Shown: positions 16,365-25,070, counted from the first letter of the stretch. The stretch: 41,959 nt of DNA from Lachnospiraceae bacterium (GCA_016286555.1 JAEETA010000021.1:1-41959), one strand, 5' to 3'. Numbers and translations: made by a program. Notes: a model not told the origin generated them from the sequence alone.

Positions 16365-17581
16365 TCCTTACCCTTGTCCAGATATTCTTTCAGGATCGCT
16401 TCCGGCAGGTGGCTGCCGATGAAACTGCTGTAGCATGCAAGTCTTGCAGCTTCGGAAATGGAGCCGGGAAGTTTTTCCAGTTCCAGGCCCTCCGCATTTT
16501 CGCTGCGGTAGAGATTCACGGTTACGGGTTCCGGTGCCTTCGTATGATTCTTCAGACCTTCCAGCCCCGCGTAGATCATCAGTCCCAAAGCGATGTAGGG
16601 ATTGGTAGTGGTATCGGGTGATCTGAGCTCGCCCCTGCGCTGGGGCCCGAAGGCTGCCGGAATGCGGATCAGCGCGGACCTGTTCTCATACCCCCAGCAC
16701 ACATATGCGGGAGCCTTCTTGCTGCCCAGTCTGTCATAGGAGCCCTTCACGGGATTCAGGAAGAGAGTCATTTCCTTTACCCGGTTCAAGATCCCGGCGG
16801 TCACCTCTTCCTCATCGGTGGCCTGCGCAGGTCCGCTGACGGAGAAATTGATGTGCATACCGTTGCCCGGTGCGCCGGGAACGGGCTTGGGTGAAAAATC
16901 GGCCCGTACGCCGTTTCTGTTGGCGATGGCCGCAACCACACTGCGGAAGGTCATGGCATCGTCCGCTGCCTTCAGAGGATCGGTATAACGGAAGTCGATC
17001 TCGTTCTGCCCGGGGCCCTCCTCGTGATGAGAGCTCTCGGGATTGATCCCCATCTGCTCTAAGGTCATGCAGATCTCACGGCGGATATTTTCCCCTCTGT
17101 CTTCAGGTCCGATATCCATGTATGCCGCATTGTCATAAGGGATGTCCGTAGGGCCGCCCTCCATGTCATTGTCAAAGAGATAGAACTCCTGCTCCGTTCC
17201 GAAGCGGAAGGTATAACCTGCTTCCTCCGCAGCCTTCACCGCTCCCTTCAGAAAATGTCTGGTGTCGCAGGGAAAAGGCATTCCGTCGGGCCAGGTGATG
17301 TCACAGAACATGCGCACCACGCGCCCGTGCTCCGGCCGCCAGGGCAGGATCGCCAGTGTCCCGGGATCGGGATGTAAAAATATGTCAGATCTGTCATATC
17401 TGTCGAATCCCTCCACTGCCCAGGCATCGATGGGGATACCTTCTTCAAAAGCCCTGGGGAGTTCCGAAGGCATGATGGAAAGGTTCTTCTGTCTTCCGAA
17501 AACATCGCAGAAGGTCAGGCGGATGAACTTTACATCCTCCTCTTCCACGAACTGCATCACTTCCTGCTGTGTATAATTCAT
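16361..17581 (-). CDS. glnA: Glutamine synthetase type I (GlnA)
   Basis: A 406-residue GSI, a little shorter than the usual 440. The beta-grasp N-domain shows KFIRLTFCDVFGRQKNL and EGFDRYDRSDIFLHPDP, keeping the Arg that in Bacillus GS senses feedback glutamine. Metal and substrate ligands are present: FGTEQEFYLFD, SHHEEGPGQNEIDF, GNGMHINFS, GSYDRLG, NRSALIRIP and GELRSPDTTTNPY. The flap that normally reads GYEAP or FEAP reads GSKKAP, so the flap glutamate that guards the ammonium site is Lys. Activity or feedback may be altered. RBS GGAGG lies before the ATG. Followed by and overlapping the ANTAR gene, and preceded by an unusually long structured leader. Confidence 0.94.
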   Translation of the reverse strand: MNYTQQEVMQFVEEEDVKFIRLTFCDVFGRQKNLSIMPSELPRAFEEGIPIDAWAVEGFDRYDRSDIFLHPDPGTLAILPWRPEHGRVVRMFCDITWPDGMPFPCDTRHFLKGAVKAAEEAGYTFRFGTEQEFYLFDNDMEGGPTDIPYDNAAYMDIGPEDRGENIRREICMTLEQMGINPESSHHEEGPGQNEIDFRYTDPLKAADDAMTFRSVVAAIANRNGVRADFSPKPVPGAPGNGMHINFSVSGPAQATDEEEVTAGILNRVKEMTLFLNPVKGSYDRLGSKKAPAYVCWGYENRSALIRIPAAFGPQRRGELRSPDTTTNPYIALGLMIYAGLEGLKNHTKAPEPVTVNLYRSENAEGLELEKLPGSISEAARLACYSSFIGSHLPEAILKEYLDKGKE

Positions 17582-17596
17582 ATTATCCTCCGTGAT

Positions 17597-17710
17597 GAGA
17601 AATCGTGCATACGATTTCTCGGAATCGGGGAATTGGTGTGCACGCGAAGTGTCTCCAAATCACACCAATTCCGGTTTGAAAGAAAAGCGCATCAGCGTTT
17701 TCTTTCAAAC
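17597..17710 (-). ncRNA. Three further hairpins in the glnA leader
   Basis: After the leader terminator, three strong stems fill the rest of the roughly 190-nt leader. In transcript order they are: 17710-17695 with 17690-17674 (about 16 bp, one bulge, 4-nt loop); 17672-17661 with 17640-17629 (perfect 12 bp, 20-nt loop); and 17620-17611 with 17606-17597 (perfect 10 bp, loop ATGC). The last ends about 9 nt before the GGAGG site. None has a U-tract, so they are not terminators. They could protect the mRNA or bind a regulator. The loops do not match the six-base A1/G4 loops of known ANTAR targets. Confidence 0.6.
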
Positions 17711-17727
17711 TGCCCTCCGGAAAAATC

Positions 17728-17764
17728 AAAAAAGGCGTCACTTCCCTAAGGAAGGAACGCCTTT
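17728..17764 (-). terminator. Leader terminator of glnA (also end of gltBD)
   Basis: AAAGGCGT (17764-17757) pairs with ACGCCTTT (17738-17731) with an inner CTTCC/GGAAG stem and UUAG loop, followed by a TTTTTTGATTTTT run. It begins 6-7 nt after the predicted start of the glnA transcript and also lies about 50 nt after the gltD stop, so it can terminate both. Confidence 0.8.
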
Positions 17765-17777
17765 GTTCACCGTACCC

Positions 17778-17806
17778 ATTATGGAGTACCCGGCGCCATC
17801 TGTCAA
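17778..17806 (-). promoter_or_regulatory. glnA promoter
   Basis: TTGACA (17806-17801), a 17-bp spacer and CATAAT (17783-17778), starting 9 nt after the gltD stop codon. Predicted start near 17771. Confidence 0.7.
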
Positions 17807-17814
17807 TTCCATTT

Positions 17815-19278
17815 TCAACCGTTGCGATAGCCCATGAGGTATCCGTCCACCTCTGCGGCGCAGGCAGTTCCTTCCGCCAGCGCCCATACCACCAGGCTCT
17901 GACCTCTGCGCATATCGCCTGCGGAAAAGACTCCGGGCACATTGGTGGTGTACTCCCCTTCAGGGGTTGCCACGGTGCCGCGCTTTGTCATCTCCAGTCC
18001 CAGTGCTTCCGGCACGGGCTTCTCCGCACCGATAAAGCCTGCGGCGATGAGGAGCAGATCGCATTTTAACTTCTTCTCAGATCCTGCTTTCTCCAGGAGC
18101 TTGCCCTTCTCAAAGTACACCTCCACGGTCTCGATCTCGGTGATGGTTCCCTTCTTGGAGATCACCTTCTTTACCGTGGTGGAAAAGACTCTGGGATCTG
18201 CACCGAAGACTTCCGCAGCCTCCGCGTGGCCGTAATCGGTCCGCAGAGTCTTGGGCCATTCGGGCCAGGGGTTGGAAGCCGTTCGCTGTACGGGAGGCTT
18301 GGGCATCATCTCCAGCGCCGTCACGGACTTGCATCCCTGGCGGATCACGGTACCGATACAGTCGTTGCCGGTATCGCCGCCGCCGACGATGACCACATGC
18401 TTTCCTGCTGCGTCAAAGCCCTTTGGCAGAGCGCCGTCTCCCAGTACGTGCTTGGTGGCTGCCGTCAGGAAGTCCACCGCAAAATACACACCCTTTACGC
18501 CGTCGATGCCTTCCGCGGTAAGACTTCTGGGCTGCTTTGCACCGCAGCACAGTATCACGGCGTCATACTCTTTTTTCAGATCTGCGGGGCTGACATCCAC
18601 TCCAACGTTCACACCGGTTTTGAAGACGATGCCTTCCTCTTCCATGAGCTTTCTGCGACGGAGGATCACTTCCTTGTCCAGCTTCATGTTGGGAATACCG
18701 TACATGAGCAGGCCGCCGATCCGGTCCTCCCGCTCATACACCGTCACCGCATGTCCGCGCTTGCGCAGGGCATCTGCCGCAGCCAGACCCGAGGGGCCGC
18801 TGCCCACTACCGCCACACGCTTGCCGCTTTCCACTGCGGGAGGATTGCTCTTCATCCATCCCTTGCGGTAACCGGTCTCGATGAGGTAGAGTTCATTGTC
18901 CCTGATTGTGACAGGATCGTCATATTGTCCGCAGATGCAGGCTTTCTCGCAAAGGGCCGGACAGACTCTTCCGGTAAACTCCGGGAAGCGGTTGGTCTTC
19001 AGGAGTCTGGCCAATGCGTGGGAATCCTCTCCCTTGTAGATACAGTCGTTCCACTCCGGGATCAGGTTGTGGAGCGGACACCCCACTACCATGCCGCTCA
19101 GGCTCATGGCTGACTGGCAGAAAGGCACGCCGCAGTTCATGCATCTGGCGCCCTGTTTTCTGCGCATCTCCTCCGATTGCACCGTGTGGAACTCCTGGTA
19201 TCCCTTAATCCTTTCCTTCGGCGGGATCTCCCGGTTCTCACATCTCTGATATTCCAAAAATCCGGTCTGCTTTCCCAT
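17815..19278 (-). CDS. gltD: Glutamate synthase small (beta) subunit
   Basis: A 487-residue FAD- and NAD(P)H-dependent subunit that feeds electrons to GltB. The N-terminal region has the cysteine clusters for two 4Fe-4S centres (ARCMNCGVPFCQS, GCPLHNLIPEWND, RVCPALCEKACICG). The FAD-binding Rossmann motif VVGSGPSGLAAADALRKRG is near residue 150, the NAD(P)H motif IVGGGDTGNDCIGT near 290, and the second FAD motif VFSAGDMRRGQSLVVWALAEG near 455. Length is standard. It starts 26 nt after gltB, so both form one operon. Confidence 0.97.
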   Translation of the reverse strand: MGKQTGFLEYQRCENREIPPKERIKGYQEFHTVQSEEMRRKQGARCMNCGVPFCQSAMSLSGMVVGCPLHNLIPEWNDCIYKGEDSHALARLLKTNRFPEFTGRVCPALCEKACICGQYDDPVTIRDNELYLIETGYRKGWMKSNPPAVESGKRVAVVGSGPSGLAAADALRKRGHAVTVYEREDRIGGLLMYGIPNMKLDKEVILRRRKLMEEEGIVFKTGVNVGVDVSPADLKKEYDAVILCCGAKQPRSLTAEGIDGVKGVYFAVDFLTAATKHVLGDGALPKGFDAAGKHVVIVGGGDTGNDCIGTVIRQGCKSVTALEMMPKPPVQRTASNPWPEWPKTLRTDYGHAEAAEVFGADPRVFSTTVKKVISKKGTITEIETVEVYFEKGKLLEKAGSEKKLKCDLLLIAAGFIGAEKPVPEALGLEMTKRGTVATPEGEYTTNVPGVFSAGDMRRGQSLVVWALAEGTACAAEVDGYLMGYRNG

Positions 19279-19304
19279 ACTCTAACCTTCCGTTGTTCTG
19301 ATGT

Positions 19305-22300
19305 TTAGACTGCCGTTCCCGTGATCTCCTTGAAGGCCTCCAGCTCTGCACTCTCTCTGGAGATGCCCTGCTCCTCGTACTTGCCGATGGTGCGGATCAT
19401 CCGCTGATAATCTCTTGCGATGACCTTCTTGAAGTTCAGGATCTCCCGGTCAAAGTTCTCCAGGATCTCCTTCCCCAGCTTGGAATCCGTATCCTTCACA
19501 TAGTCCTGCAGGATGGCTTTCAGCTCCTCACAGTCGTACTTCTCCGTGAGTTCCTCCAGTTCTACCATGTCTTTGTTGATCCTTCTGTAGAGACTGTGGT
19601 CTCTGTCCAGAACGTACGCGATACCGCCGCTCATACCGGCTGCAAAGTTCTTGCCGGTGCTGCCCAGGATCACCACACGGCCCCCGGTCATATACTCCAG
19701 ACCGTGATCGCCGCAGCCTTCCGCCACTGCCGTTGCGCCGGAGTTACGGACGCAGAAGCGCTCGCCGGCAACGCCGCAGATGTATGCCTTGCCGGAGGTA
19801 GCGCCGTAAAGGGCCACGTTACCGACAATGATGTTCTCGGATGCTTCAAAGGTGCTCTCCTCCGGAGGACGGACCACCAGCTTACCGCCGGACAGGCCCT
19901 TGCCGAAGCCGTCGTTGGCATCACCCCAGAGCTTTACGGTGAGGCCGTGAGGGATAAAGGCACCGAAGGACTGACCGCCGCCGCCGGCAGCCTTGATGAG
20001 ATACCGCTCCTCGGGCAGGCTCTTGCAATCGTCGCCGTACTTGCTGACGATCTCGGAACCCAGGATGGTGGCGAAGGTTCTGTCGGTGGAGCTCACCTCC
20101 ACACTGATCTCGGACTGATTTTTCTTAGAGGTACTTGCTTTTTTAAACCAGGGCAGAAGCACCTTTTCATCCAGAGTGTCTTCCAGTTTGAAGTCGTAGC
20201 TCCGGTCGGGATCAAAGCGGCTCTCCTCCGCTCCGGCAAAGCCCGCCGTCAGGATCCTGTCAAAGAGGATGGTCTGGGCATGGGGCTGCTCGAAGTGGTC
20301 GCGCTTCCGCAGGCAGTCGGTCCTGCCGATCATCTCGTCCACGGTGCGGAATCCCAGAGAAGCCATGATCTCCCGCAGCTGCATTGCCACGAAGGTCATG
20401 AAGTTCATGATATCCTCGGGCTTTCCGGCAAACCGTGCCCTCAGTTGCTCGTTCTGGGTAGCGATGCCCACAGGGCAGGTGTCCTTGGAGCAGACACGCA
20501 TCATCATACATCCCAGGGATACCAGGGGCGCCGTAGCAAAGCCGTATTCCTCAGCGCCCAGCAGCGCTGCGATGGCCACATCTCTTCCGGTCATGAGCTT
20601 CCCGTCGGTCTCGATCCGGACTCTGGTACGAAGGCCGCTCTCGATGAGGGCCTGATGGGTCTCAGCCACACCCAGCTCCCAGGGCAGTCCCGCGCCGTGA
20701 ACGGAGCTGTAAGGCGCTGCGCCGGTACCGCCGTCATAGCCGGAGATCAGCACCACCTGTGCGCCGGCTTTGGCAACACCGGATGCGATGGTCCCCACAC
20801 CGGCCTCGGAAACCAGTTTTACGGAAATGCGAGCCTTACGGTTTGCATTTTTCAGGTCATAGATCAGCTGCGCCAGATCCTCGATGGAATAGATGTCATG
20901 ATGAGGCGGCGGCGAAATGAGCTGCACGCCGGGAGTGGAGCATCTGGTCTTGGCAACCCAGGGGTACACCTTCTTGGCGGGCAGGTTACCGCCCTCGCCG
21001 GGCTTTGCGCCCTGTGCCATTTTGATCTGAATTTCCTCCGCACTCAGGAGGTATTCCTCGGTGACGCCGAAACGGCCGGAAGCCACCTGCTTGACTGCAC
21101 TGTTTTTCTCGGTGCCGAAACGGTCGGAAGCCTCGCCACCCTCACCGGTATTGGATCTGCCACCCAGACGGTTCATGGCGGTGGCGATGGTCTCGTGGGC
21201 CTCTCTGGAAAGGGAGCCGTAACTCATGGCGCCTACCTGGAAGCGCTTCACGATCTCTTCTGCGCTCTCCACTTCACCGAGATCCACGGGCTCTCCCGCG
21301 GGGACAAACTCCAGCAGACCTCTTAAGGTGTGGGGGTGCTTTGCGTCATCCACCAGCTCCGTGTACTCACGGAACTTGTCATAATTCCCCGTCCGGACTG
21401 CCTGCTGCAGCAGGACGATGACCTTGGGACTGTAGAGGTGGTCTTCCTTGCCCTTGCCGCTGCGGAGATTGTGGAAACCGGTGCTGTCCAGCACGGGATC
21501 CACGGGCAGACCCATGGGATCGAAGGCTCTGTCGTGTCTGTGGGCGATACTTTCCTCCAGCTCTTTGATGCCTACGCCGCCCACTCTGCTGGCTACGCCG
21601 GTAAAGTACCGGTCGATGACCTCATCGGAAAGGCCGATGGCCTCGAAGATCCGGGCAGACTGGTAGGACTGGATGGTGGAAATTCCCATTTTTGCTGCGA
21701 TCTTAACAACGCCGTTCAAGAGTGCGTGATCGTAATCGTCGATGGCGGTATGGAGATCCTTGTCCAGAAGCCCCAGAGAGATCAGCTCTTCGATACACTC
21801 ATGAGCCAGATAAGGATTCACGGCTCTGGCACCGAAGCCCAGAACGCAGGCCGCCTGATGCACGTCTCTCACCTCGCCGCTCTCCAGGATCAGGGAGACG
21901 GCGGTTCTCTTTTTGGTTTGGACCAGGTGCTGTTCTACTGCGGACACCGCAAGCAGTGAGGGGATGGGAACATGGTTTTCATCCACCCCTCTGTCGGAGA
22001 GGATGATGATGTTGGCACCGCCCGCCACTGCCCGGTCCACGGAGAGATACAGCTGTTCCACTGCCTTGGAGAGGGATGTGTGCTTATAATAAAGGAGGGA
22101 AACCGTTTCCGTCTTGAAACCCTTACATTTCATGGAACGGATCTTCATAAGGTCCACACCCGTAAGGATTGGATTGTTCACCTCCAAAACAGTGCAATTG
22201 TCGCTCTTTTCGCACAGAAGATCGCCGTCGGAACCGATATAGACGGTGGTGTCCGTCACGATCTTCTCCCGCAGGGAGTCGATGGGCGGATTGGTGACCT

Positions 22301-23843
22301 GCGCAAATTGCTGCTGGAAGAACCGGAACAGGGAAGGATCGTTTTCCGACAGGGGTGCCAGGGGCACATCATGTCCCATGGAAACCGTAGGCTCCGCGCC
22401 GTTAGTGGCAGCCTCCAGCAGATAGGTTTTCACTTCTTCGTAGCTGTAGCCAAAGACCTTGTAAAGTCTGTCCCGCTCCTGCTGGGTATGGGTCGGCACC
22501 TGATGGTTGGGAATGGTCAGGTTCTTCAGGTGGATCAGATGGGCATCCAGCCACTCTCCGTAAGGATTGGAAGACGCATAGTATTCCTTACACTCCTCGT
22601 CGGAAATGATGCGCTTCTTACGGGTATCCACCAGCAGCATTCTGCCGGGAGTCAGTCTGGATTTTTTGATGATATGGGCGGGATTGATATCCAGCACGCC
22701 CACCTCGGAGGACAGGATCAGACGATTGTCATCGGTGATGTAATATCTGGAAGGACGCAGTCCGTTCCGGTCCAGAGTAGCGCCGAAAAGCTCGCCGTCG
22801 GTAAAGAGGATGGCAGCGGGGCCGTCCCAGGGCTCCATCATGGTGGCATAATAATGGTAGAAGTCCTTCTTTGCCTCGCTCATGAAACGATTGTGCTTCC
22901 AGGGCTCGGGGATCAGCGCCATCATGGCCAGAGGAAGCTCCATGCCGTTCATATAAAGGAACTCCAGGGTATTGTCCAGCATTGCGGAATCGGAACCCTT
23001 GGCGGAGATGACAGGATAGATCTTCTCCTTCTCCGCGTCCACCAGAGGAGAATGCATGGTCTCCTCACGGGCCAGCATACGGTCGGAATTGCCACGGATG
23101 GTGTTGATCTCGCCGTTGTGGGCGATCATACGATAGGGATGTGCACGCTCCCAGCTGGGGAGGGTGTTGGTGGAGAAACGGGAGTGGACCAGCGCGATGG
23201 CGGTCTCGTACTCCCTGCTCATGAGATCTTCATAGAATCTCCGAAGCTGTCCCACCAGAAACATGCCCTTATAGACAATGGTGCGGGAGGATAGAGAGCA
23301 GATATAAGTATCTTCCGAGCTTTGCTCGAACTCTCTGCGCACCACGTAGAGCCTTCTGTCAAAGTCCGCGCCCTTCGCCAGCTCTTCCGGTTTTTTCAGG
23401 AAGCACTGCCAGATGGCGGGCATGCAGTCTCTCGCTCTGCCCCCCAGGATCTCCGGGTGGGTGGGAACCTCTCTCCATCCGATGACGGTGATTCCCTCCT
23501 TGCCGGCGATGACTTCAAACAGTCTCTTGGCAAAGGTTCTCTTCAGTTCGTCCTGGGGCAGGAAAAACATACCGATACCGTATTCCCCTGCGCGGCCGAT
23601 CTTCAATTTATCCTTTTTTGCCACGGACGCAAAAAAAGGATGGGAGATCTGCAGCAGGATCCCCACGCCGTCGCCCACGGTCCCGCTGGCATCCTTACCG
23701 GCTCTGTGCTCCAGCTTCTCCACAATGGTCAGCGCATCATCCATAACGGAGTATTCCGGCACTCCGTCAATCTTTACCACTGCGCCGATCCCGCAGGCAT
23801 CATGCTCTCTGTCGTAAGAAATCCCGCCTTTCATCTTGCTCAT
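19305..23843 (-). CDS. gltB: Glutamate synthase large (alpha) subunit
   Basis: A 1512-residue subunit converting glutamine plus 2-oxoglutarate into two glutamates. A 16-residue propeptide precedes the class II amidotransferase nucleophile Cys17 (CGIGAVVKIDG). The glutaminase domain has HSRFSTNTLPSWERAHPYRMIAHNGEINT. The central domain follows, then the FMN synthase domain with GEGGNLPAKKVYPWVAKTR, SPPPHHDIYSIEDLAQLI and SGYDGGTGAAPYSS. The 3Fe-4S cysteines are in CMMMRVCSKDTCPVG. The C-terminal glycine-rich beta-helix includes EYMTGGRVVILGSTGKNFAAGMSGG. Length matches the bacterial family. It has its own promoter and a leader terminator hairpin. Confidence 0.97.
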   Translation of the reverse strand: MSKMKGGISYDREHDACGIGAVVKIDGVPEYSVMDDALTIVEKLEHRAGKDASGTVGDGVGILLQISHPFFASVAKKDKLKIGRAGEYGIGMFFLPQDELKRTFAKRLFEVIAGKEGITVIGWREVPTHPEILGGRARDCMPAIWQCFLKKPEELAKGADFDRRLYVVRREFEQSSEDTYICSLSSRTIVYKGMFLVGQLRRFYEDLMSREYETAIALVHSRFSTNTLPSWERAHPYRMIAHNGEINTIRGNSDRMLAREETMHSPLVDAEKEKIYPVISAKGSDSAMLDNTLEFLYMNGMELPLAMMALIPEPWKHNRFMSEAKKDFYHYYATMMEPWDGPAAILFTDGELFGATLDRNGLRPSRYYITDDNRLILSSEVGVLDINPAHIIKKSRLTPGRMLLVDTRKKRIISDEECKEYYASSNPYGEWLDAHLIHLKNLTIPNHQVPTHTQQERDRLYKVFGYSYEEVKTYLLEAATNGAEPTVSMGHDVPLAPLSENDPSLFRFFQQQFAQVTNPPIDSLREKIVTDTTVYIGSDGDLLCEKSDNCTVLEVNNPILTGVDLMKIRSMKCKGFKTETVSLLYYKHTSLSKAVEQLYLSVDRAVAGGANIIILSDRGVDENHVPIPSLLAVSAVEQHLVQTKKRTAVSLILESGEVRDVHQAACVLGFGARAVNPYLAHECIEELISLGLLDKDLHTAIDDYDHALLNGVVKIAAKMGISTIQSYQSARIFEAIGLSDEVIDRYFTGVASRVGGVGIKELEESIAHRHDRAFDPMGLPVDPVLDSTGFHNLRSGKGKEDHLYSPKVIVLLQQAVRTGNYDKFREYTELVDDAKHPHTLRGLLEFVPAGEPVDLGEVESAEEIVKRFQVGAMSYGSLSREAHETIATAMNRLGGRSNTGEGGEASDRFGTEKNSAVKQVASGRFGVTEEYLLSAEEIQIKMAQGAKPGEGGNLPAKKVYPWVAKTRCSTPGVQLISPPPHHDIYSIEDLAQLIYDLKNANRKARISVKLVSEAGVGTIASGVAKAGAQVVLISGYDGGTGAAPYSSVHGAGLPWELGVAETHQALIESGLRTRVRIETDGKLMTGRDVAIAALLGAEEYGFATAPLVSLGCMMMRVCSKDTCPVGIATQNEQLRARFAGKPEDIMNFMTFVAMQLREIMASLGFRTVDEMIGRTDCLRKRDHFEQPHAQTILFDRILTAGFAGAEESRFDPDRSYDFKLEDTLDEKVLLPWFKKASTSKKNQSEISVEVSSTDRTFATILGSEIVSKYGDDCKSLPEERYLIKAAGGGGQSFGAFIPHGLTVKLWGDANDGFGKGLSGGKLVVRPPEESTFEASENIIVGNVALYGATSGKAYICGVAGERFCVRNSGATAVAEGCGDHGLEYMTGGRVVILGSTGKNFAAGMSGGIAYVLDRDHSLYRRINKDMVELEELTEKYDCEELKAILQDYVKDTDSKLGKEILENFDREILNFKKVIARDYQRMIRTIGKYEEQGISRESAELEAFKEITGTAV

Positions 23844-23878
23844 CCTTTCCGCATGTCGTATTTACAATAGATAATAAG

Positions 23879-23928
23879 AAAAAAGCAAAGGAGTCCCTAA
23901 TGGTTTCATCCATTAGAGACTCCTTTGC
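23879..23928 (-). terminator. Leader terminator of gltB
   Basis: GCAAAGGAGTCTCTAATGG (23928-23910) pairs with CCATTAGGGACTCCTTTGC (23903-23885) over 19 bp with one wobble around the hexaloop ATGAAA, followed by six T. It begins about 6 nt after the predicted transcript start and 40 nt before the start codon. As it also lies after the DMT transporter gene it could end that transcript too. Confidence 0.85.
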
Positions 23929-23940
23929 CTCTTGCAGAAC

Positions 23941-23969
23941 ATAGTATTCTTTTCAATTTGCTTTGTCAA
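23941..23969 (-). promoter_or_regulatory. gltBD promoter
   Basis: TTGACA (23969-23964), a 17-bp spacer and TACTAT (23946-23941). Predicted start near 23934. Confidence 0.75.
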
Positions 23970-24005
23970 CAAAAAGTTTAATGCTTTAACGCGGCAGTGA
24001 ATCCA

Positions 24006-25070
24006 TTACGCCGTCTGCTTCTGTCTGGGACGGAACGTCCTTCTGTGGGGCTTTCTCTGGGCCGCACGGGCTGTATATCCGGTGAAGGCGGTAGCCAGCA
24101 GGATCGCCACGAACATCAGAGCGCAGCCTGCCATCTCACGAAGCGACAGTACCTCATGCAGGATCAGCCATCCGGAAAGGGTTCCGAAGAGGGACTCGGT
24201 GCACATGATAAGGCTGGCAACCGTTGCCTTGACTCTCTTCTGCCCGACGATCTGCAGGGTGTAAGCGATGCCGTTGGAAATGATGCCCGCATACAGGATG
24301 CTGGGCAGCGCAGCCAGGATGGCGTTCAGGTCGATCTCCTCAAAGAGGATCATGCACACCGTGGAGATCAGAGCAGTTGCAAAAAACTGCATGGCGGAAA
24401 GCTTCAGCCCGTCCGTCTTGGGAGAGAAATATCCCACCGCCATGATCTGGAGTGCAAATCCCACTGCGCACAGCAGGATGAAAATATCACCCCGGGTAAG
24501 AACAAAGCTGTCCTTGATGCAAAGCAGATACATGCCGCCCAGGCACATCACCACGCTGATCCAGAGCTTCCGGTCCGGCTTTTTTCCCACAAAGGTGGAA
24601 ATGATGGGAACCAGCACCACATAAAGTGCGGTGATCAGGCTGGATTTTGCGGTGCCGCAGGGATCCGCATCCATCACATAGAGGCCGATGCCGTACTGCT
24701 GCAGTGCGCTTCCCAGGAAAAGGGCGCCGCCGCAGCAAAAACCTGCGATCCGGAGAACCTTGCGGCTTTCCCTGTTACGGAGCCTTCTGCGCTCCGTCAG
24801 TTCCTCCGCATCAACGATATTGTCGCTCTTGGGAGTGCTCTCTCCCACAGCGGCCAAAGTAACCTTCCGGTTTTTTCTGCGTCCCCGCAGGTCCCGGAAC
24901 ATAATGAAGGGCAGTAAAAATGCTGTTCCGATGTAGCATCTGAGTGCAAGGAACGTAAAGGTTCCCACATGTCCGGCGCCGAGATTCTGCGCCACAAAGG
25001 TGGTGCCCCAGAACAGGGCCGCACCCAGAAGAGCCAAAACACCGACAGCGGATCTTTTTTCCGTAGTCAT
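24006..25070 (-). CDS. EamA/DMT-family transporter
   Basis: A 354-residue inner-membrane transporter of the drug/metabolite superfamily, with two EamA repeats of about five segments each. The first starts LALLGAALFWGTTFVAQNLGAGHVGTFTFLALRCYIG; the second includes GDIFILLCAVGFALQIMAVGYF and ATVASLIMCTESLFGTLSGWLILHEVLSLREMAGCALMFVAILLA, the family's usual ending. A charged loop of about 50 residues (GRRKNRK to ERRRLRNRESRK) lies between segments 2 and 3 and is longer than usual. The ATG at 25070 has CGGAGG 8 nt upstream; an in-frame GTG three codons earlier is too close. Substrate unknown; amino acid or metabolite export is common in the family. Confidence 0.9.
   Translation of the reverse strand: MTTEKRSAVGVLALLGAALFWGTTFVAQNLGAGHVGTFTFLALRCYIGTAFLLPFIMFRDLRGRRKNRKVTLAAVGESTPKSDNIVDAEELTERRRLRNRESRKVLRIAGFCCGGALFLGSALQQYGIGLYVMDADPCGTAKSSLITALYVVLVPIISTFVGKKPDRKLWISVVMCLGGMYLLCIKDSFVLTRGDIFILLCAVGFALQIMAVGYFSPKTDGLKLSAMQFFATALISTVCMILFEEIDLNAILAALPSILYAGIISNGIAYTLQIVGQKRVKATVASLIMCTESLFGTLSGWLILHEVLSLREMAGCALMFVAILLATAFTGYTARAAQRKPHRRTFRPRQKQTA

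Noticed and set aside
17583-17942. Minus-strand ORF across the glnA leader
   Set aside because: It spans the glnA promoter and three hairpins, has no ribosome site, and overlaps the gltD end in another frame.
19596-21326. 576-residue plus-strand ORF opposite gltB
   Set aside because: Shadow of GltB in a GC-rich coding region; composition is that of an antisense frame and no family is recognisable.
8640-23930. Glutamine riboswitch (glnA or downstream-peptide type) in the nitrogen leaders
   Set aside because: The conserved core bases of those aptamers are not present, and they are known from cyanobacteria; the leaders here consist of a terminator hairpin close to the transcript start.
15600-23940. 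T-box or classical two-hairpin ANTAR target in the leaders
   Set aside because: No TGGNACCGCG T-box sequence, and no pair of hairpins with six-base loops having A first and G fourth; the gltB six-base loop is ATGAAA.
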